Source of the DNA: Stenotrophomonas bentonitica
GTDB lineage: Bacteria > Pseudomonadota > Gammaproteobacteria > Xanthomonadales > Xanthomonadaceae
NCBI RefSeq assembly: GCF_013185915.1
Contig: NZ_JAAZUH010000001.1
Coordinates: 2,411,249-2,475,248 of the forward strand
Reading direction: 5' to 3'
Length of the DNA: 64,000 nt
The number at the start of each line of letters is the position of its first letter. Position 1 is the stretch's first letter. The translations under genes were made by a program, and so were the position numbers. This document shows, piece by piece, positions 56,522-64,000 of the stretch. Under the pieces are notes generated by a model. The model was not told the DNA's origin, searched no databases, and saw only the letters and a list, made by a program, of their open reading frames with translations.

Positions 56522-57433
56522 ATGAGCGAGATTCGCAAGCTGCCCGCCTCTGCGGGCGCCCAATGGCTGCTGGACGCGTTTTCCCTGTATCGCCGCGCAC
56601 CGCTGCAGCTCGCGGTCCTTGGCGTGATCGGCATGCTGGTCAGCTCGCTGATCCTCGTGCTCGCCCAGGCCCTACCCAGCTGGCTCGGCGTCATGGGCCA
56701 GCTGCTCTCCGTCGCCGTCGGCCCACTCGTCTTCGGCGGCATGCTCTGCGCCGTGCGCGAAGTCGACGACGGCCACCGCGCCACCCCCGTGCACCTGCTG
56801 CAGCCGATCCGCGACCGCCGCGTCAGCCACCTGCTGGTTCCGCTCGCGATCCAGCTGATCGCCATCATCGCGCTCGGTTCGCTGCTCTACCTGATGATGG
56901 GCAGCGAAGGCCTCACCGCCTCCGCCGAAATGTTCCGCAAGATGCAGGAACTGCAGCAGTCCGGCGCCACCCCCAGCAACGAACAGACCCTGGCCCTCAT
57001 GGCCGGCGTCCCGGTGATGCGGATCCTGCTCTGGATCCTGCTCGCCTTCGCCACCTTCGTCGCGCTGAGCATGGCCATGTTCACCCAGCCCGCCCTGGTC
57101 GTGTTCGATCACCAGAGCGGCATGCACGCCCTGCGCATGAGCCTGCAGGGCTGCATCCGCAACTTCGGCGCCATGGCCGTGTTCATGCTGCTAGGCCTGA
57201 TCGCCACGCTGTGCATCTACTTCCTGGTCGTCATCGCCATGCAGCTCGCCATGCTCGTCGCCGGCGTCGGCGCCGCCGCCTTCGTCATGCAGCTCGCCAT
57301 GTCCACCGTCATCATGCCGCTCTACGTAGGCGCCGTGTACGCCGCCTGGAAGCAGATGTTCGACCACCGCGGCCGCACCACCCCGCCGCCGGTACCGCCC
57401 AAAAGCGGCCCAGACAACATCTTCGCAGCGTAG
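56522..57433 (+). CDS. BPSS1780-type membrane protein
   Basis: A 303-residue integral membrane protein with six or so helices, starting with AFSLYRRAPLQLAVLGVIGMLVSSLILVLAQ after a short cytoplasmic N-terminus. Two central loops are cytoplasmic and charged (VREVDDGHRATPVHLLQPIRDRR). The sequence matches the general layout of the BPSS1780 family, whose function is undefined. The stop codon TAG is part of a GTAG palindrome (57430-57452). Confidence 0.8.
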   Translation: MSEIRKLPASAGAQWLLDAFSLYRRAPLQLAVLGVIGMLVSSLILVLAQALPSWLGVMGQLLSVAVGPLVFGGMLCAVREVDDGHRATPVHLLQPIRDRRVSHLLVPLAIQLIAIIALGSLLYLMMGSEGLTASAEMFRKMQELQQSGATPSNEQTLALMAGVPVMRILLWILLAFATFVALSMAMFTQPALVVFDHQSGMHALRMSLQGCIRNFGAMAVFMLLGLIATLCIYFLVVIAMQLAMLVAGVGAAAFVMQLAMSTVIMPLYVGAVYAAWKQMFDHRGRTTPPPVPPKSGPDNIFAA

Positions 57434-57452
57434 AGACGCGCCGCACGCGTCT
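57430..57452 (+). repeat. GTAG palindrome (SMAG-like) forming a stop codon
   Basis: GTAG followed by AGACGCG-CCGCA-CGCGTCT. The TAG of the head is the stop of the membrane protein gene at 56522. Same arrangement as at the tamB 3' end. Confidence 0.75.
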
Positions 57453-57487
57453 GTTCTTGCAGCGACCGGTGAAAGGGCTGGAGAAGA

Positions 57488-57510
57488 GCCCCCTTCTTGT
57501 TGAAGGGGGC
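57488..57510 (+). terminator. Hairpin after the BPSS1780-type gene
   Basis: A 9-bp perfect stem GCCCCCTTC/GAAGGGGGC with a TTGTT loop, 54 bp past the stop codon. It is a probable transcript end, though the following sequence is GC-rich. Confidence 0.5.
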
Positions 57511-57544
57511 GCGCCGAAGGCGCGGGGTTAAGGTGGAATGCTCG

Positions 57545-57573
57545 GATATCACGGGCCGAAGGCACGTGATATC
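57545..57573. repeat. Hairpin upstream of the tatC 3' end
   Basis: GATATCACG and CGTGATATC are perfectly complementary around an 11-base loop. It lies between the convergent membrane-protein and tatC genes, ~82 bp past the tatC stop on the minus strand, and may close both transcripts. Nothing else is seen in 57434-57654. Confidence 0.5.
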
Positions 57574-57654
57574 TCGGAGCGGGGCTGCCCGGCGGCCGCC
57601 CCTGCACGTAAGAACTGAAACGCTGCTCTCAGCGCAATCTAAAAGCGAAGCGAA

Positions 57655-58404
57655 TCACTGAGTCTGCTTCGCATCGCTTTTCGCAGGCACCAACCACCGC
57701 GAAGCGTGGATCCCAAGCTCATAGAGCAGCACCATCGGAATCGCCAGCATCAGCTGCGACACCACGTCCGGTGGCGTCAACACCGCCGCCAGCACGAAAA
57801 TGCCCACGATCGCGTAACCCCGGCCTTCCTTGAACTGCTGCGGCGACACCCAGCCCAGCAGCGTCAGGATCACCATCGCCACCGGCAACTCGAAACTGCT
57901 GCCGAACGCAAAGAAGATCGCCAGCACGAAATCCAGGTACGCATTCGCATCCGGCGTGATCGCAATCACATCCGGCCGGAACGTCGTCAGGAAATGGAAC
58001 ACCGCCGGCAGCACCAGGAAGTACGCAAACGCACAGCCGATGTAAAACAGCAGCACCGACGTCGCCAGCAACGGCACCGCCAGACGCTTCTCCCGCGCAT
58101 ACAGGCCCGGCGCAACGAACGCCCACAGCTGGTACAGCAGCCACGGCACCGCAATGAACAATGCCACGAAGAACGTCAGCTTCAGCGGCGCGAAGAACGC
58201 CCCCGCCGGATTGATCGCAATCATCGACTGCCCATTCGGCAGCTGCGAAATCAACGGGTGTGCCAGCCAGTTGTAGATCTGCCGCGAAAACGGCATCAGC
58301 CCCAGCAGCACCACCCCCAACCCGATCAGCGCCCGCATCAACCGCGCCCGCAACTCGATCAGGTGTTCGATCAACCCGCTTTCCGGATTCTCATTGCCAC
58401 TCAT
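57655..58404 (-). CDS. tatC: Sec-independent translocase subunit TatC
   Basis: A 249-residue, six-helix receptor of the twin-arginine translocase. Conserved points are [17 protein letters not shown] at the N-terminus, [30 protein letters not shown] and the C-terminal [30 protein letters not shown]. It overlaps the end of tatB by four bases and is the last gene of tatABC. Confidence 0.97.
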   Translation of the reverse strand: MSGNENPESGLIEHLIELRARLMRALIGLGVVLLGLMPFSRQIYNWLAHPLISQLPNGQSMIAINPAGAFFAPLKLTFFVALFIAVPWLLYQLWAFVAPGLYAREKRLAVPLLATSVLLFYIGCAFAYFLVLPAVFHFLTTFRPDVIAITPDANAYLDFVLAIFFAFGSSFELPVAMVILTLLGWVSPQQFKEGRGYAIVGIFVLAAVLTPPDVVSQLMLAIPMVLLYELGIHASRWLVPAKSDAKQTQ

Positions 58405-58871
58405 CGCGGCACCTCCGGCGCAGCAGGCGGCGGATCACGCGGCGCCTGCCCATCGATCCCCGGCGGCGCCATCGCATCGCGGGCGTCCTCCGCCACCACA
58501 TGCTGGGCGACGCTCGCCGGTGAACCCGGCGCAGGCCCCGTCATCACCGGCTCCTCGCCTGGCCCGACCGCAGCGTCCGTCGCATGCACCTGCTCGCGCA
58601 CCTGCTCCGCCTCGCGTCGCACCGCCTCACCGCTCGCGCGCAGCTGCGCCTCCGTATCGCGCACCGACTCCTGCGCCTCACGGAACTGCCGCTTGATCTC
58701 ATCCGCGTGCAGCTCGCGCTCAAGCTCCTGCTTCACCGAATCCCACTGATTGCGCGCACGTCGCACCCACAGCCCCGCAAAGCGCGCCGCCTTCGGCAGC
58801 CGCTCCGGACCCAGCACGACCAGCGCGACGACCGCGATGACCAGCAGCTCACTGAAACCAATATCGAACAC
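58401..58871 (-). CDS. tatB: Sec-independent translocase subunit TatB
   Basis: A 156-residue protein. It begins [30 protein letters not shown], the TatB helix-hinge with Glu8 and G-P. An amphipathic helix and a long charged, then Pro/Ala-rich tail follow. Its start lies 15 bp after the tatA stop. Confidence 0.96.
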   Translation of the reverse strand: MFDIGFSELLVIAVVALVVLGPERLPKAARFAGLWVRRARNQWDSVKQELERELHADEIKRQFREAQESVRDTEAQLRASGEAVRREAEQVREQVHATDAAVGPGEEPVMTGPAPGSPASVAQHVVAEDARDAMAPPGIDGQAPRDPPPAAPEVPR

Positions 58872-58886
58872 GGCATGCCGCCTTGA

Positions 58887-59114
58887 TCAGCGACGGTCGC
58901 GGTCGTGCTCGTTCTGCGAGGTCGTCGACGGATCCTGCGGACGCGCCTCATCGCTCAGCTGCGCGGTCGGCTTGTCGTCGTCGCGCATGCCCTTCTTGAA
59001 TTCCTTGACCGCACTGCCCAGGTCCTTGGCGCCACTGGTCAGCTTCTTGGTGCCGAACACCAGCAGCACGATGACCAGTACCACCACCCAATGCCAAATG
59101 CTGAAACTGCCCAT
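58887..59114 (-). CDS. tatA: Sec-independent translocase subunit TatA
   Basis: A 75-residue pore-forming subunit. [25 protein letters not shown] is the membrane helix and F-G hinge. The amphipathic helix [16 protein letters not shown] and an acidic tail follow. It is the first gene of tatABC, and its start is 77 bp from the convergent-side SYLF gene stop. Confidence 0.96.
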   Translation of the reverse strand: MGSFSIWHWVVVLVIVLLVFGTKKLTSGAKDLGSAVKEFKKGMRDDDKPTAQLSDEARPQDPSTTSQNEHDRDRR

Positions 59115-59191
59115 GATGTTCTGCTCGCATTACCTGGAAACCAAGCCTTGAGCATAGCGCACCGCCGGGAGGGCGGCGCGCGTGACGAAAG

Positions 59192-60082
59192 TCAGTTTCC
59201 GTCCAACGACTCGGTACGGACCTCGCCCTCACCCACCGGCTGGAAGCCCTGCTGCGGCGCCGGCTGGGCCGGAACCGCCTGCAGCGGCGCCGTGGTGGCG
59301 CCCGCCCCGGCCTGTTCAGCTGCCGCCGGGGCCGCCTGCTGCGGCTGCGGGCCTGCCGGCCGCGGTGCCGGCGCGCTGCTGGCCGTGCCCCGGTTCTGGC
59401 GCGCCGAATAGGTCGCCTCTTCCAGGCGGTCACGGAAGGCCACCACGTCCATCGACGGCTGCCCCGTGGTGCGGCCCTCGATGATCATCCGCGCCGTGGT
59501 GTTGCTGCCATACGCGTCCAGGTTGGACGCATCGTCGATCTGCAGCACCGCCCCGTCCAGCGCCACGCCCGCGAACAGCCCGCGCGCGCGCGACCACGAC
59601 CAGATCTCCGCCTTCAGCTGCCCGTCGGTGGCCGCCGCCGCATTGCGCCCGACCGGACCGGCCGCCACGCCGGCATCTGCGCCCAGCGTGAACTTGCCGT
59701 TGACGATGTTGTCCAGGCTGCGGTCATTGCGGAACACCAGCACCACGTCCGACGACTGCACACCGGCCTGGAAGCCGATGCTGCCGCCGGTGAGCTTGAT
59801 GAACGCCGGGCTCGACCAGCTGCCGTCCGGATTCTTGACCGACATCAGGCCATACCCGCGACGGCCGCCAATCACCAGCCCCGCCTTGATCGTGTCGGGA
59901 ATGACCACTACGGCCCGTGCTTCGTCCAGCAACTTGTCCGGGATGCCCTGTTCGGGGATCGCCTGGATCTCATTCAGCACGCGCACCGCATTACGGGCGC
60001 GCTGGTCCTGCTCCGGCCCGGCGAATGCCTGGGTCGACATCAGGCTGGCGGTGATCAGCAGTGCAAGGCTCAAACGGCGCAT
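59192..60082 (-). CDS. Lipid-binding SYLF domain protein
   Basis: A 296-residue exported protein. It has a signal peptide (RLSLALLITASLMSTQAFA). The SYLF/Ysc84-type domain follows (~residues 30-230), with GIPDKLLDEARAVVVIPDTIKAGLVIGGRRGYGLM and SPAFIKLTGGSIGFQAGVQSSDVVLVF. The tail is Pro/Ala/Gln-rich and low-complexity. The ATG at 60082 begins the signal peptide. SYLF proteins bind phosphoinositides in eukaryotes; the bacterial role is unclear. It is divergent from hemH over 133 bp. Confidence 0.88.
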   Translation of the reverse strand: MRRLSLALLITASLMSTQAFAGPEQDQRARNAVRVLNEIQAIPEQGIPDKLLDEARAVVVIPDTIKAGLVIGGRRGYGLMSVKNPDGSWSSPAFIKLTGGSIGFQAGVQSSDVVLVFRNDRSLDNIVNGKFTLGADAGVAAGPVGRNAAAATDGQLKAEIWSWSRARGLFAGVALDGAVLQIDDASNLDAYGSNTTARMIIEGRTTGQPSMDVVAFRDRLEEATYSARQNRGTASSAPAPRPAGPQPQQAAPAAAEQAGAGATTAPLQAVPAQPAPQQGFQPVGEGEVRTESLDGN

Positions 60083-60215
60083 GGGTGCTCCAGAAAGGGG
60101 GGAATCGAAATACGGACGATTCAGAAAATAGATCGTTTCCCCGAAATTAGTGGGGTTCTTATGAATCCGCAATGAGTATGCACGCGCTGTCGCGCAGACC
60201 TGCGAGAATGTCCCC

Positions 60216-61178
60216 ATGATCGACGCACCCGACACCGCCGTGCTGGCGGTCAATCTAGGCACACCCGAGACGCCCACCGCACCTGCGGTGCGGCGCTACC
60301 TGGCGGAATTCCTCAGCGACCCGCGCGTGGTCGCGATCCCGCCGTTGCTGTGGAAGCCGCTGCTATACGGCCTGATCCTGCCCCTGCGCAGCGGCCGTTC
60401 GGCCGCCAAGTACGCCCAGGTCTGGCTACCCGACGGCTCACCGCTGATGGTGCATACCCGCCGCCTGGCCGAGGCCATGCAGCAGCTGATGCCCAACCTG
60501 CGGGTCCGCCACGCCATGCGCTACGGCGCCCCGGCGCTGACCGCCGAGCTGGACCGGCTCGCCGCCGAAGGCATGCGGCGGATCGTGGTGCTGCCGCTGT
60601 ATCCGCAGTACTCCACCACCACCACCGCCTCCATCGAAGACCAGGTGCGCGACTGGCAGCCACGGCATCCGGGCGTCACCGTCACCCTGGTGCGCGACTA
60701 CGCGGTCGACCCGGACTGGGTGGCCGCCGTGGCCGGCAGCATCCGCCAGTGGTGGGCCGAACACGGGCGCGGCGAGCGCCTGGTGTTCTCCTTCCACGGC
60801 ATTCCCCAGCGCCTGGCCGACGCCGGCGACCCGTACCCGCAGCGCTGCGAAGCCAGCGCCAAGGCGATCGCGCAGGCGCTGGAGCTGGGCCCTGACGACT
60901 GGCAGCTCACCTACCAGTCGCGCTTCGGTCGCGAGAAATGGCTGCAACCGTATGCCGAACCCACGTTGTGGGCGATGGCCGAACGCGGGATCAGGAAGAT
61001 CGACGTGGTCTGCCCCGGCTTTGCCACCGACTGCCTGGAAACCCTGGAAGAGGTGGCGATGGGGTTCACCGAAACGGTGGCCGAGCGCGGCGCGCAGATG
61101 CGCTACATCCCCTGCCTCAATGCCGATCCCGCACATGCGCTGGCACTGTCGCGGCTGAGCATCGCGGCGCTGACATGA
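60216..61178 (+). CDS. hemH: Ferrochelatase
   Basis: A 320-residue enzyme that inserts Fe2+ into protoporphyrin IX in the last step of haem synthesis. It shows [34 protein letters not shown], the catalytic His in [12 protein letters not shown] and the acidic site [15 protein letters not shown]. It overlaps the next gene by four bases (ATGA). Confidence 0.96.
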   Translation: MIDAPDTAVLAVNLGTPETPTAPAVRRYLAEFLSDPRVVAIPPLLWKPLLYGLILPLRSGRSAAKYAQVWLPDGSPLMVHTRRLAEAMQQLMPNLRVRHAMRYGAPALTAELDRLAAEGMRRIVVLPLYPQYSTTTTASIEDQVRDWQPRHPGVTVTLVRDYAVDPDWVAAVAGSIRQWWAEHGRGERLVFSFHGIPQRLADAGDPYPQRCEASAKAIAQALELGPDDWQLTYQSRFGREKWLQPYAEPTLWAMAERGIRKIDVVCPGFATDCLETLEEVAMGFTETVAERGAQMRYIPCLNADPAHALALSRLSIAALT

Positions 61179-62023
61179 GGCTGGAACCGTTCACCCTGCC
61201 GGTCGACGGCAGCATCGTCGCCGGGCTGCGCTCGACGGCCACCGAAGGTACCCGCGTACTGGCCCTGCATGGCTGGCTAGACAACGCCGCCAGCTTCGTA
61301 CCGCTGGCCGACGCGCTGCCCGATCTGCAACTGGTGGCCATCGACCTGCCCGGCCACGGCCACAGCGCGCATCTGCCGCATGGCACCCAGTACAACACCC
61401 CCGGCGCGATCTGCCACGTTCTGGACGTGGCCGATGCATTGGGCTGGGAGCGCTTCATCCTGCTGGGCCATTCCATGGGTGCCGGCATTGCCAGCCTTAC
61501 CGCTGCGGCAGCACCCGAGCGCGTGGAGCGCCTGGTCGCCATCGAAGCACTCGGCGGCCTGCGTGGTCCTGAGGATGAAACCGCGCAGCGCCTGCGCGAC
61601 CACGTGCGCGCTGTGCGTGCACTGCCGTCGAAGAAACTGCGCGTGTTTGCCGACCTGGCCGCGCCGGTACGCGCGCGGATGATGGCCAACCAGCTCAGCG
61701 AGCCGTGCGCGCGCCTGCTGGTCGAGCGTGGCGTGATGCCGGTGGAAGGTGGCTACAGCTGGTGCAGCGACCAGCGCCTGATGCTTCCGACCGCGATGCG
61801 GATGAGCGAAGCGCAGATCGACGACCTGCTGGCCGCGATCGAATGCCCCACCCAGGTGATCTACGCCACCCCGGCGCAGTCCTATTACCCCGAGCCGCTG
61901 CGCAGCGAGCGCATCAAACTGCTGCGCAATGGCCGCCTGGACGTATTCCCCGGCACCCATCACGTGCACATGGAACACCCGCACCGCGTGGCGGATGTAA
62001 TCGCACGGTTCCTGGCGACGTAG
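61175..62023 (+). CDS. Alpha/beta hydrolase
   Basis: A 282-residue alpha/beta-fold hydrolase. The oxyanion loop is [13 protein letters not shown] (H-G-W) and the nucleophile elbow is [13 protein letters not shown] (G-H-S-M-G). The acid residue is likely in the [18 protein letters not shown] region. The catalytic His is in [10 protein letters not shown]. It starts inside the hemH stop codon, so it is co-translated with ferrochelatase. The substrate is unknown. Its TAG stop is again preceded by G (GTAG at 62020-62023), though the following bases form only a weak hairpin. Confidence 0.88.
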   Translation: MRLEPFTLPVDGSIVAGLRSTATEGTRVLALHGWLDNAASFVPLADALPDLQLVAIDLPGHGHSAHLPHGTQYNTPGAICHVLDVADALGWERFILLGHSMGAGIASLTAAAAPERVERLVAIEALGGLRGPEDETAQRLRDHVRAVRALPSKKLRVFADLAAPVRARMMANQLSEPCARLLVERGVMPVEGGYSWCSDQRLMLPTAMRMSEAQIDDLLAAIECPTQVIYATPAQSYYPEPLRSERIKLLRNGRLDVFPGTHHVHMEHPHRVADVIARFLAT

Positions 62024-62053
62024 CGTTCGCGCGCCTGCGACACCGTGTCGCAC

Positions 62054-62079
62054 TCAATAGTGCACGGATCTGACCGATA
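62054..62079 (+). promoter_or_regulatory. Possible sigma-28 (FliA) promoter
   Basis: TCAATAGT, ten bases, then GACCGATA resembles the flagellar sigma-28 consensus (TCAAG/TAAAG-type -35 and GCCGATAA -10). It lies ~140 bp upstream of a chemotaxis receptor gene, which is the kind of gene FliA controls. One-sequence match by eye. Confidence 0.4.
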
Positions 62080-62220
62080 CCGATGAAGCAGGCACACGGG
62101 TTGTGCCTGTGTTGTCGCCTGCTCCGTTGATTGCGAAGCCGCGTGTGATCCGGCTTCCAGGAAGAAGCGTGTTTCGCCGCGTCAATGCGGCGGGCGCTGC
62201 ATTCTCTTCCAGGAGCTTCC

Positions 62221-63785
62221 ATGTCATCTCTTTCCGTGCTTTCCCTGCTCGCGGCCTCCGGCGGCACGCTGCTCGCCTTGGCGATCCGGCAGCATCGTCG
62301 CGAAGCGGCGCTGATGGCCGACATTGGCCACCTCACATCGCGCCTCAACGACCTGCAGGCCCGCCCCGATGTGGACACCGTCGGCGCTGCCCTCGATGCG
62401 CAGGTGCGCCAGGCCATGGAGGTCTCGCAGACCGCGCTGATGATCGCCGATCCCACGCATGTGATCCGCTACGCCAATCCGGCCGTGGTGCGCCTGCTGC
62501 GCAACCAGCAGGCCAGCCTGCGTGACGCCTTCCCCGGCTTCGACGCAGAGCGCCTTATTGGCAGCAGCATCCATCGCTTCCATGCCAATCCGGATCGCAT
62601 CCGTGGGGTACTGGATACCCTGCAGGCGACCCATCACGGCCGCGTGCGGATCGGTCCGGTGCACTTTGCTCAGGTGGTCACGCCGATGTTCGATGGCGCC
62701 GGCGCACGTCTGGGTTTTGCAGTGGAATGGCACGACCGCACCGACGAGCTGCTGCTCGAGAATGCCGTGTCCGATATCGTCGCCGCCGCCAGCCGTGGCG
62801 ACTTGGATCGCCGCCTGCCGCAGGGCGACGGCGGGGCGGGATTCATGGACGGGCTGACCCGTGGCATCAATCAGTTGCTGGAGCGCGTCGGCGCCACCGT
62901 GGGCGATGTCCGCCATGTGCTGGCGGGCTGGCCCGGGGCGACCTCGGCCAGCGCATGCACGGCGAGTACGAAGGTTCGTTCGCCGCCATGCAGCGCGACG
63001 CCAATGCGACGGCCGAGCAGTTGAGCGCGATGGTAGAGCGCATCCGCCACAGCGCTGCCGCCATCCACACGGCCGCCGGCGAGATTGCGAGCGGCAACGA
63101 CGACCTTTCCGGGCGTACCGAGCGGCAGGCAGCCCATCTGGAGGAGACCGCTACTTCGATGGAGGAGCTGACCACCACCGTTCGCCAGAATGCTTCGCAG
63201 GCGGGCAAGGGCAGCACCCTCGCACAGGGCGCGCAGGACGTCGCCGAGCAGGGCAGCAGCGTGGTGGGTCGAGTGGTCACCACGATGGAGGGGATCGAAC
63301 GCGCATCGCGCAGGATCGGCGACATTACCGGCGTGATCGACGGCATCGCCTTCCAGACCAACATCCTCGCGCTCAACGCGGCAGTAGAGGCGGCACGCGC
63401 CGGCGAGCAGGGCCGCGGGTTCGCGGTGGTTGCAAGCGAAGTGCGTGCGTTGGCGCAGCGTTGCGCGGAAGCGGCCCGCGAGATCCGCCAGCTGATCGAC
63501 ACCTCGGTCACCGAAGTGGCCGACGGCGTGCGCCTGGCCAAGGACGCCGGTAGCACCATGCACGATATCGTCGGCAGCGTGGCGTCGGTCAGCGAAATCA
63601 TGGCCAGCATCGCCGCAGCCTCGCACGAGCAGGCCGGCGGCATCGACCAGATCAACCAGACCGTCGTACGGATGGACCACGCCACCCAGCAGAACGCGGC
63701 GTTGGTGGAAGAGGCGAGTGCAGCGGCAAGAGAGTTGGAGCAGGAGGCAGAAGCATTGACCGCCGCGGTCGCCGTGTTCCGGTAA
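62221..63785 (+). pseudogene. Methyl-accepting chemotaxis protein, broken by a one-base frameshift
   Basis: It begins at an ATG with AGGAG upstream. The first frame gives one N-terminal helix (SVLSLLAASGGTLLALAI), a PAS-like domain (TALMIADPTHVIRYANPAVVRLL) and a HAMP-like region up to GDVRHVLAG. At about 62927-62930 one base is missing (GGGCTGG where GGGCCTGG restores [10 protein letters not shown]). The next frame then continues with the complete signalling domain: [18 protein letters not shown], and the tip [40 protein letters not shown]. Read through, it would be ~521 residues and look intact. It may be a real inactivation, programmed slippage, or a sequencing error in a GC run. Confidence 0.88.
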
Positions 63786-63798
63786 TCGACGCGGATCA

Positions 63799-63820
63799 AC
63801 CGGGGCATGCATGCCCCGGT
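63799..63820 (+). terminator. Palindrome after the chemotaxis gene
   Basis: A 22-base perfect palindrome (ACCGGGGCATGC and complement), 14 bp past the stop codon. There is no U-run, so terminator function is likely but unproven. Confidence 0.5.
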
Positions 63821-63841
63821 TCGGTCGCTGCGGCCAAAAGA

Positions 63842-63873
63842 AAAAACCCCGCTGCGTGAGCAGCGGGGTTTTT
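63842..63873 (-). terminator. Rho-independent terminator of the rRNA operon
   Basis: A 14-bp stem (AAAAACCCCGCTGC and complement) with a GTGA loop, followed on the minus strand by TTCTTTTGG. It lies just past the 3' end of 5S rRNA. Confidence 0.9.
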
Positions 63874-63882
63874 GGGTGTAAA

Positions 63883-63998
63883 CCCTGGCGATGACCTACT
63901 CTCGCATGGCTTGAGCCACACTACCATCGGCGCAGCTGCGTTTCACTTCCGAGTTCGGGATGGGATCGGGTGGTTCCACAGCGCTAATTTCACCAGGG
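63883..63998 (-). rRNA. rrf: 5S ribosomal RNA
   Basis: The minus strand reads CCCTGGTGAAATTAGCGC, then GTGGAACCACCCGATCCC, ATCCCGAACTCGGAAGTGAAACG, GCCGATGGTAGTGTGG and GAGAGTAGGTCATCGCCAGGG. This is a normal ~116-base 5S rRNA whose ends pair (CCCTGG with CCAGGG). The 23S gene would lie just beyond the right edge. Confidence 0.95.
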
Positions 63999-64000
63999 AG

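Overview
The window is a GC-rich bacterial chromosome segment, most likely from a Stenotrophomonas-type member of the Xanthomonadaceae. This rests on the closest-looking protein families, the rsmG-parA-parB block, a symporter-fused sensor kinase near acs, and short palindromes headed by GTAG that look like the SMAG repeats of Stenotrophomonas maltophilia. There is no prophage, CRISPR array, transposase or tRNA that I can see. The right edge carries a 5S rRNA gene, the 3' end of an rRNA operon read on the minus strand.

Layout. 0-3.7 kb: start of an FAD/NAD(P)-binding protein, cardiolipin synthase, ribosomal proteins L33 and L28, and a GT1-type glycosyltransferase. 3.8-9.7 kb: a czcICBA-like divalent metal efflux operon. 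9.8-13 kb: a Pasteurella-toxin-C2/TIKI-like protein and a DUF885 hydrolase. 13-18.2 kb: lipid A/LPS-type genes (LAB_N protein, GT2, epimerase), parB-parA-rsmG and a phosphopantetheinyl transferase. 18.3-20.8 kb: small stress membrane protein, exonuclease III, coniferyl-aldehyde-type dehydrogenase. 21-32.6 kb: a carboxylate-use region with an MHS transporter and DcaP-like porin, divergent acs, a LuxR-type response regulator, then mntP behind a Mn2+ riboswitch, an unknown protein, and a sodium-symporter-fused hybrid kinase. Kinase and regulator look like a CrbS/CrbR acetate-switch pair split by other genes. 32.7-35.6 kb: an unknown protein and an S46 dipeptidyl-peptidase.

35.6-37.5 kb is a repeat island with one recognisable gene, a SymE-like toxin. 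Its outer ends are imperfect inverted copies of each other, each ending in a GTAG palindrome; the right one runs into the tamB stop codon. 37.5-43.1 kb encodes TamB and TamA. 43.2-50.6 kb holds the most unusual locus: a 2266-residue protein resembling DUF6543 'dermonecrotic toxin domain' proteins whose C-terminus has the zinc-deaminase signature (C-S-E, then P-C-x3-C), followed by a small unknown gene in the position of an immunity gene.

50.8-64 kb is mostly housekeeping: glyS-glyQ, an orphan GspE/PilB-type ATPase overlapping a glutamine amidotransferase, a BPSS1780-type membrane protein, tatABC, a SYLF-domain protein, hemH with an alpha/beta hydrolase, a methyl-accepting chemotaxis protein broken by a one-base frameshift, and 5S rRNA.

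All family calls come from reading translated sequence and motifs; no database search was run.
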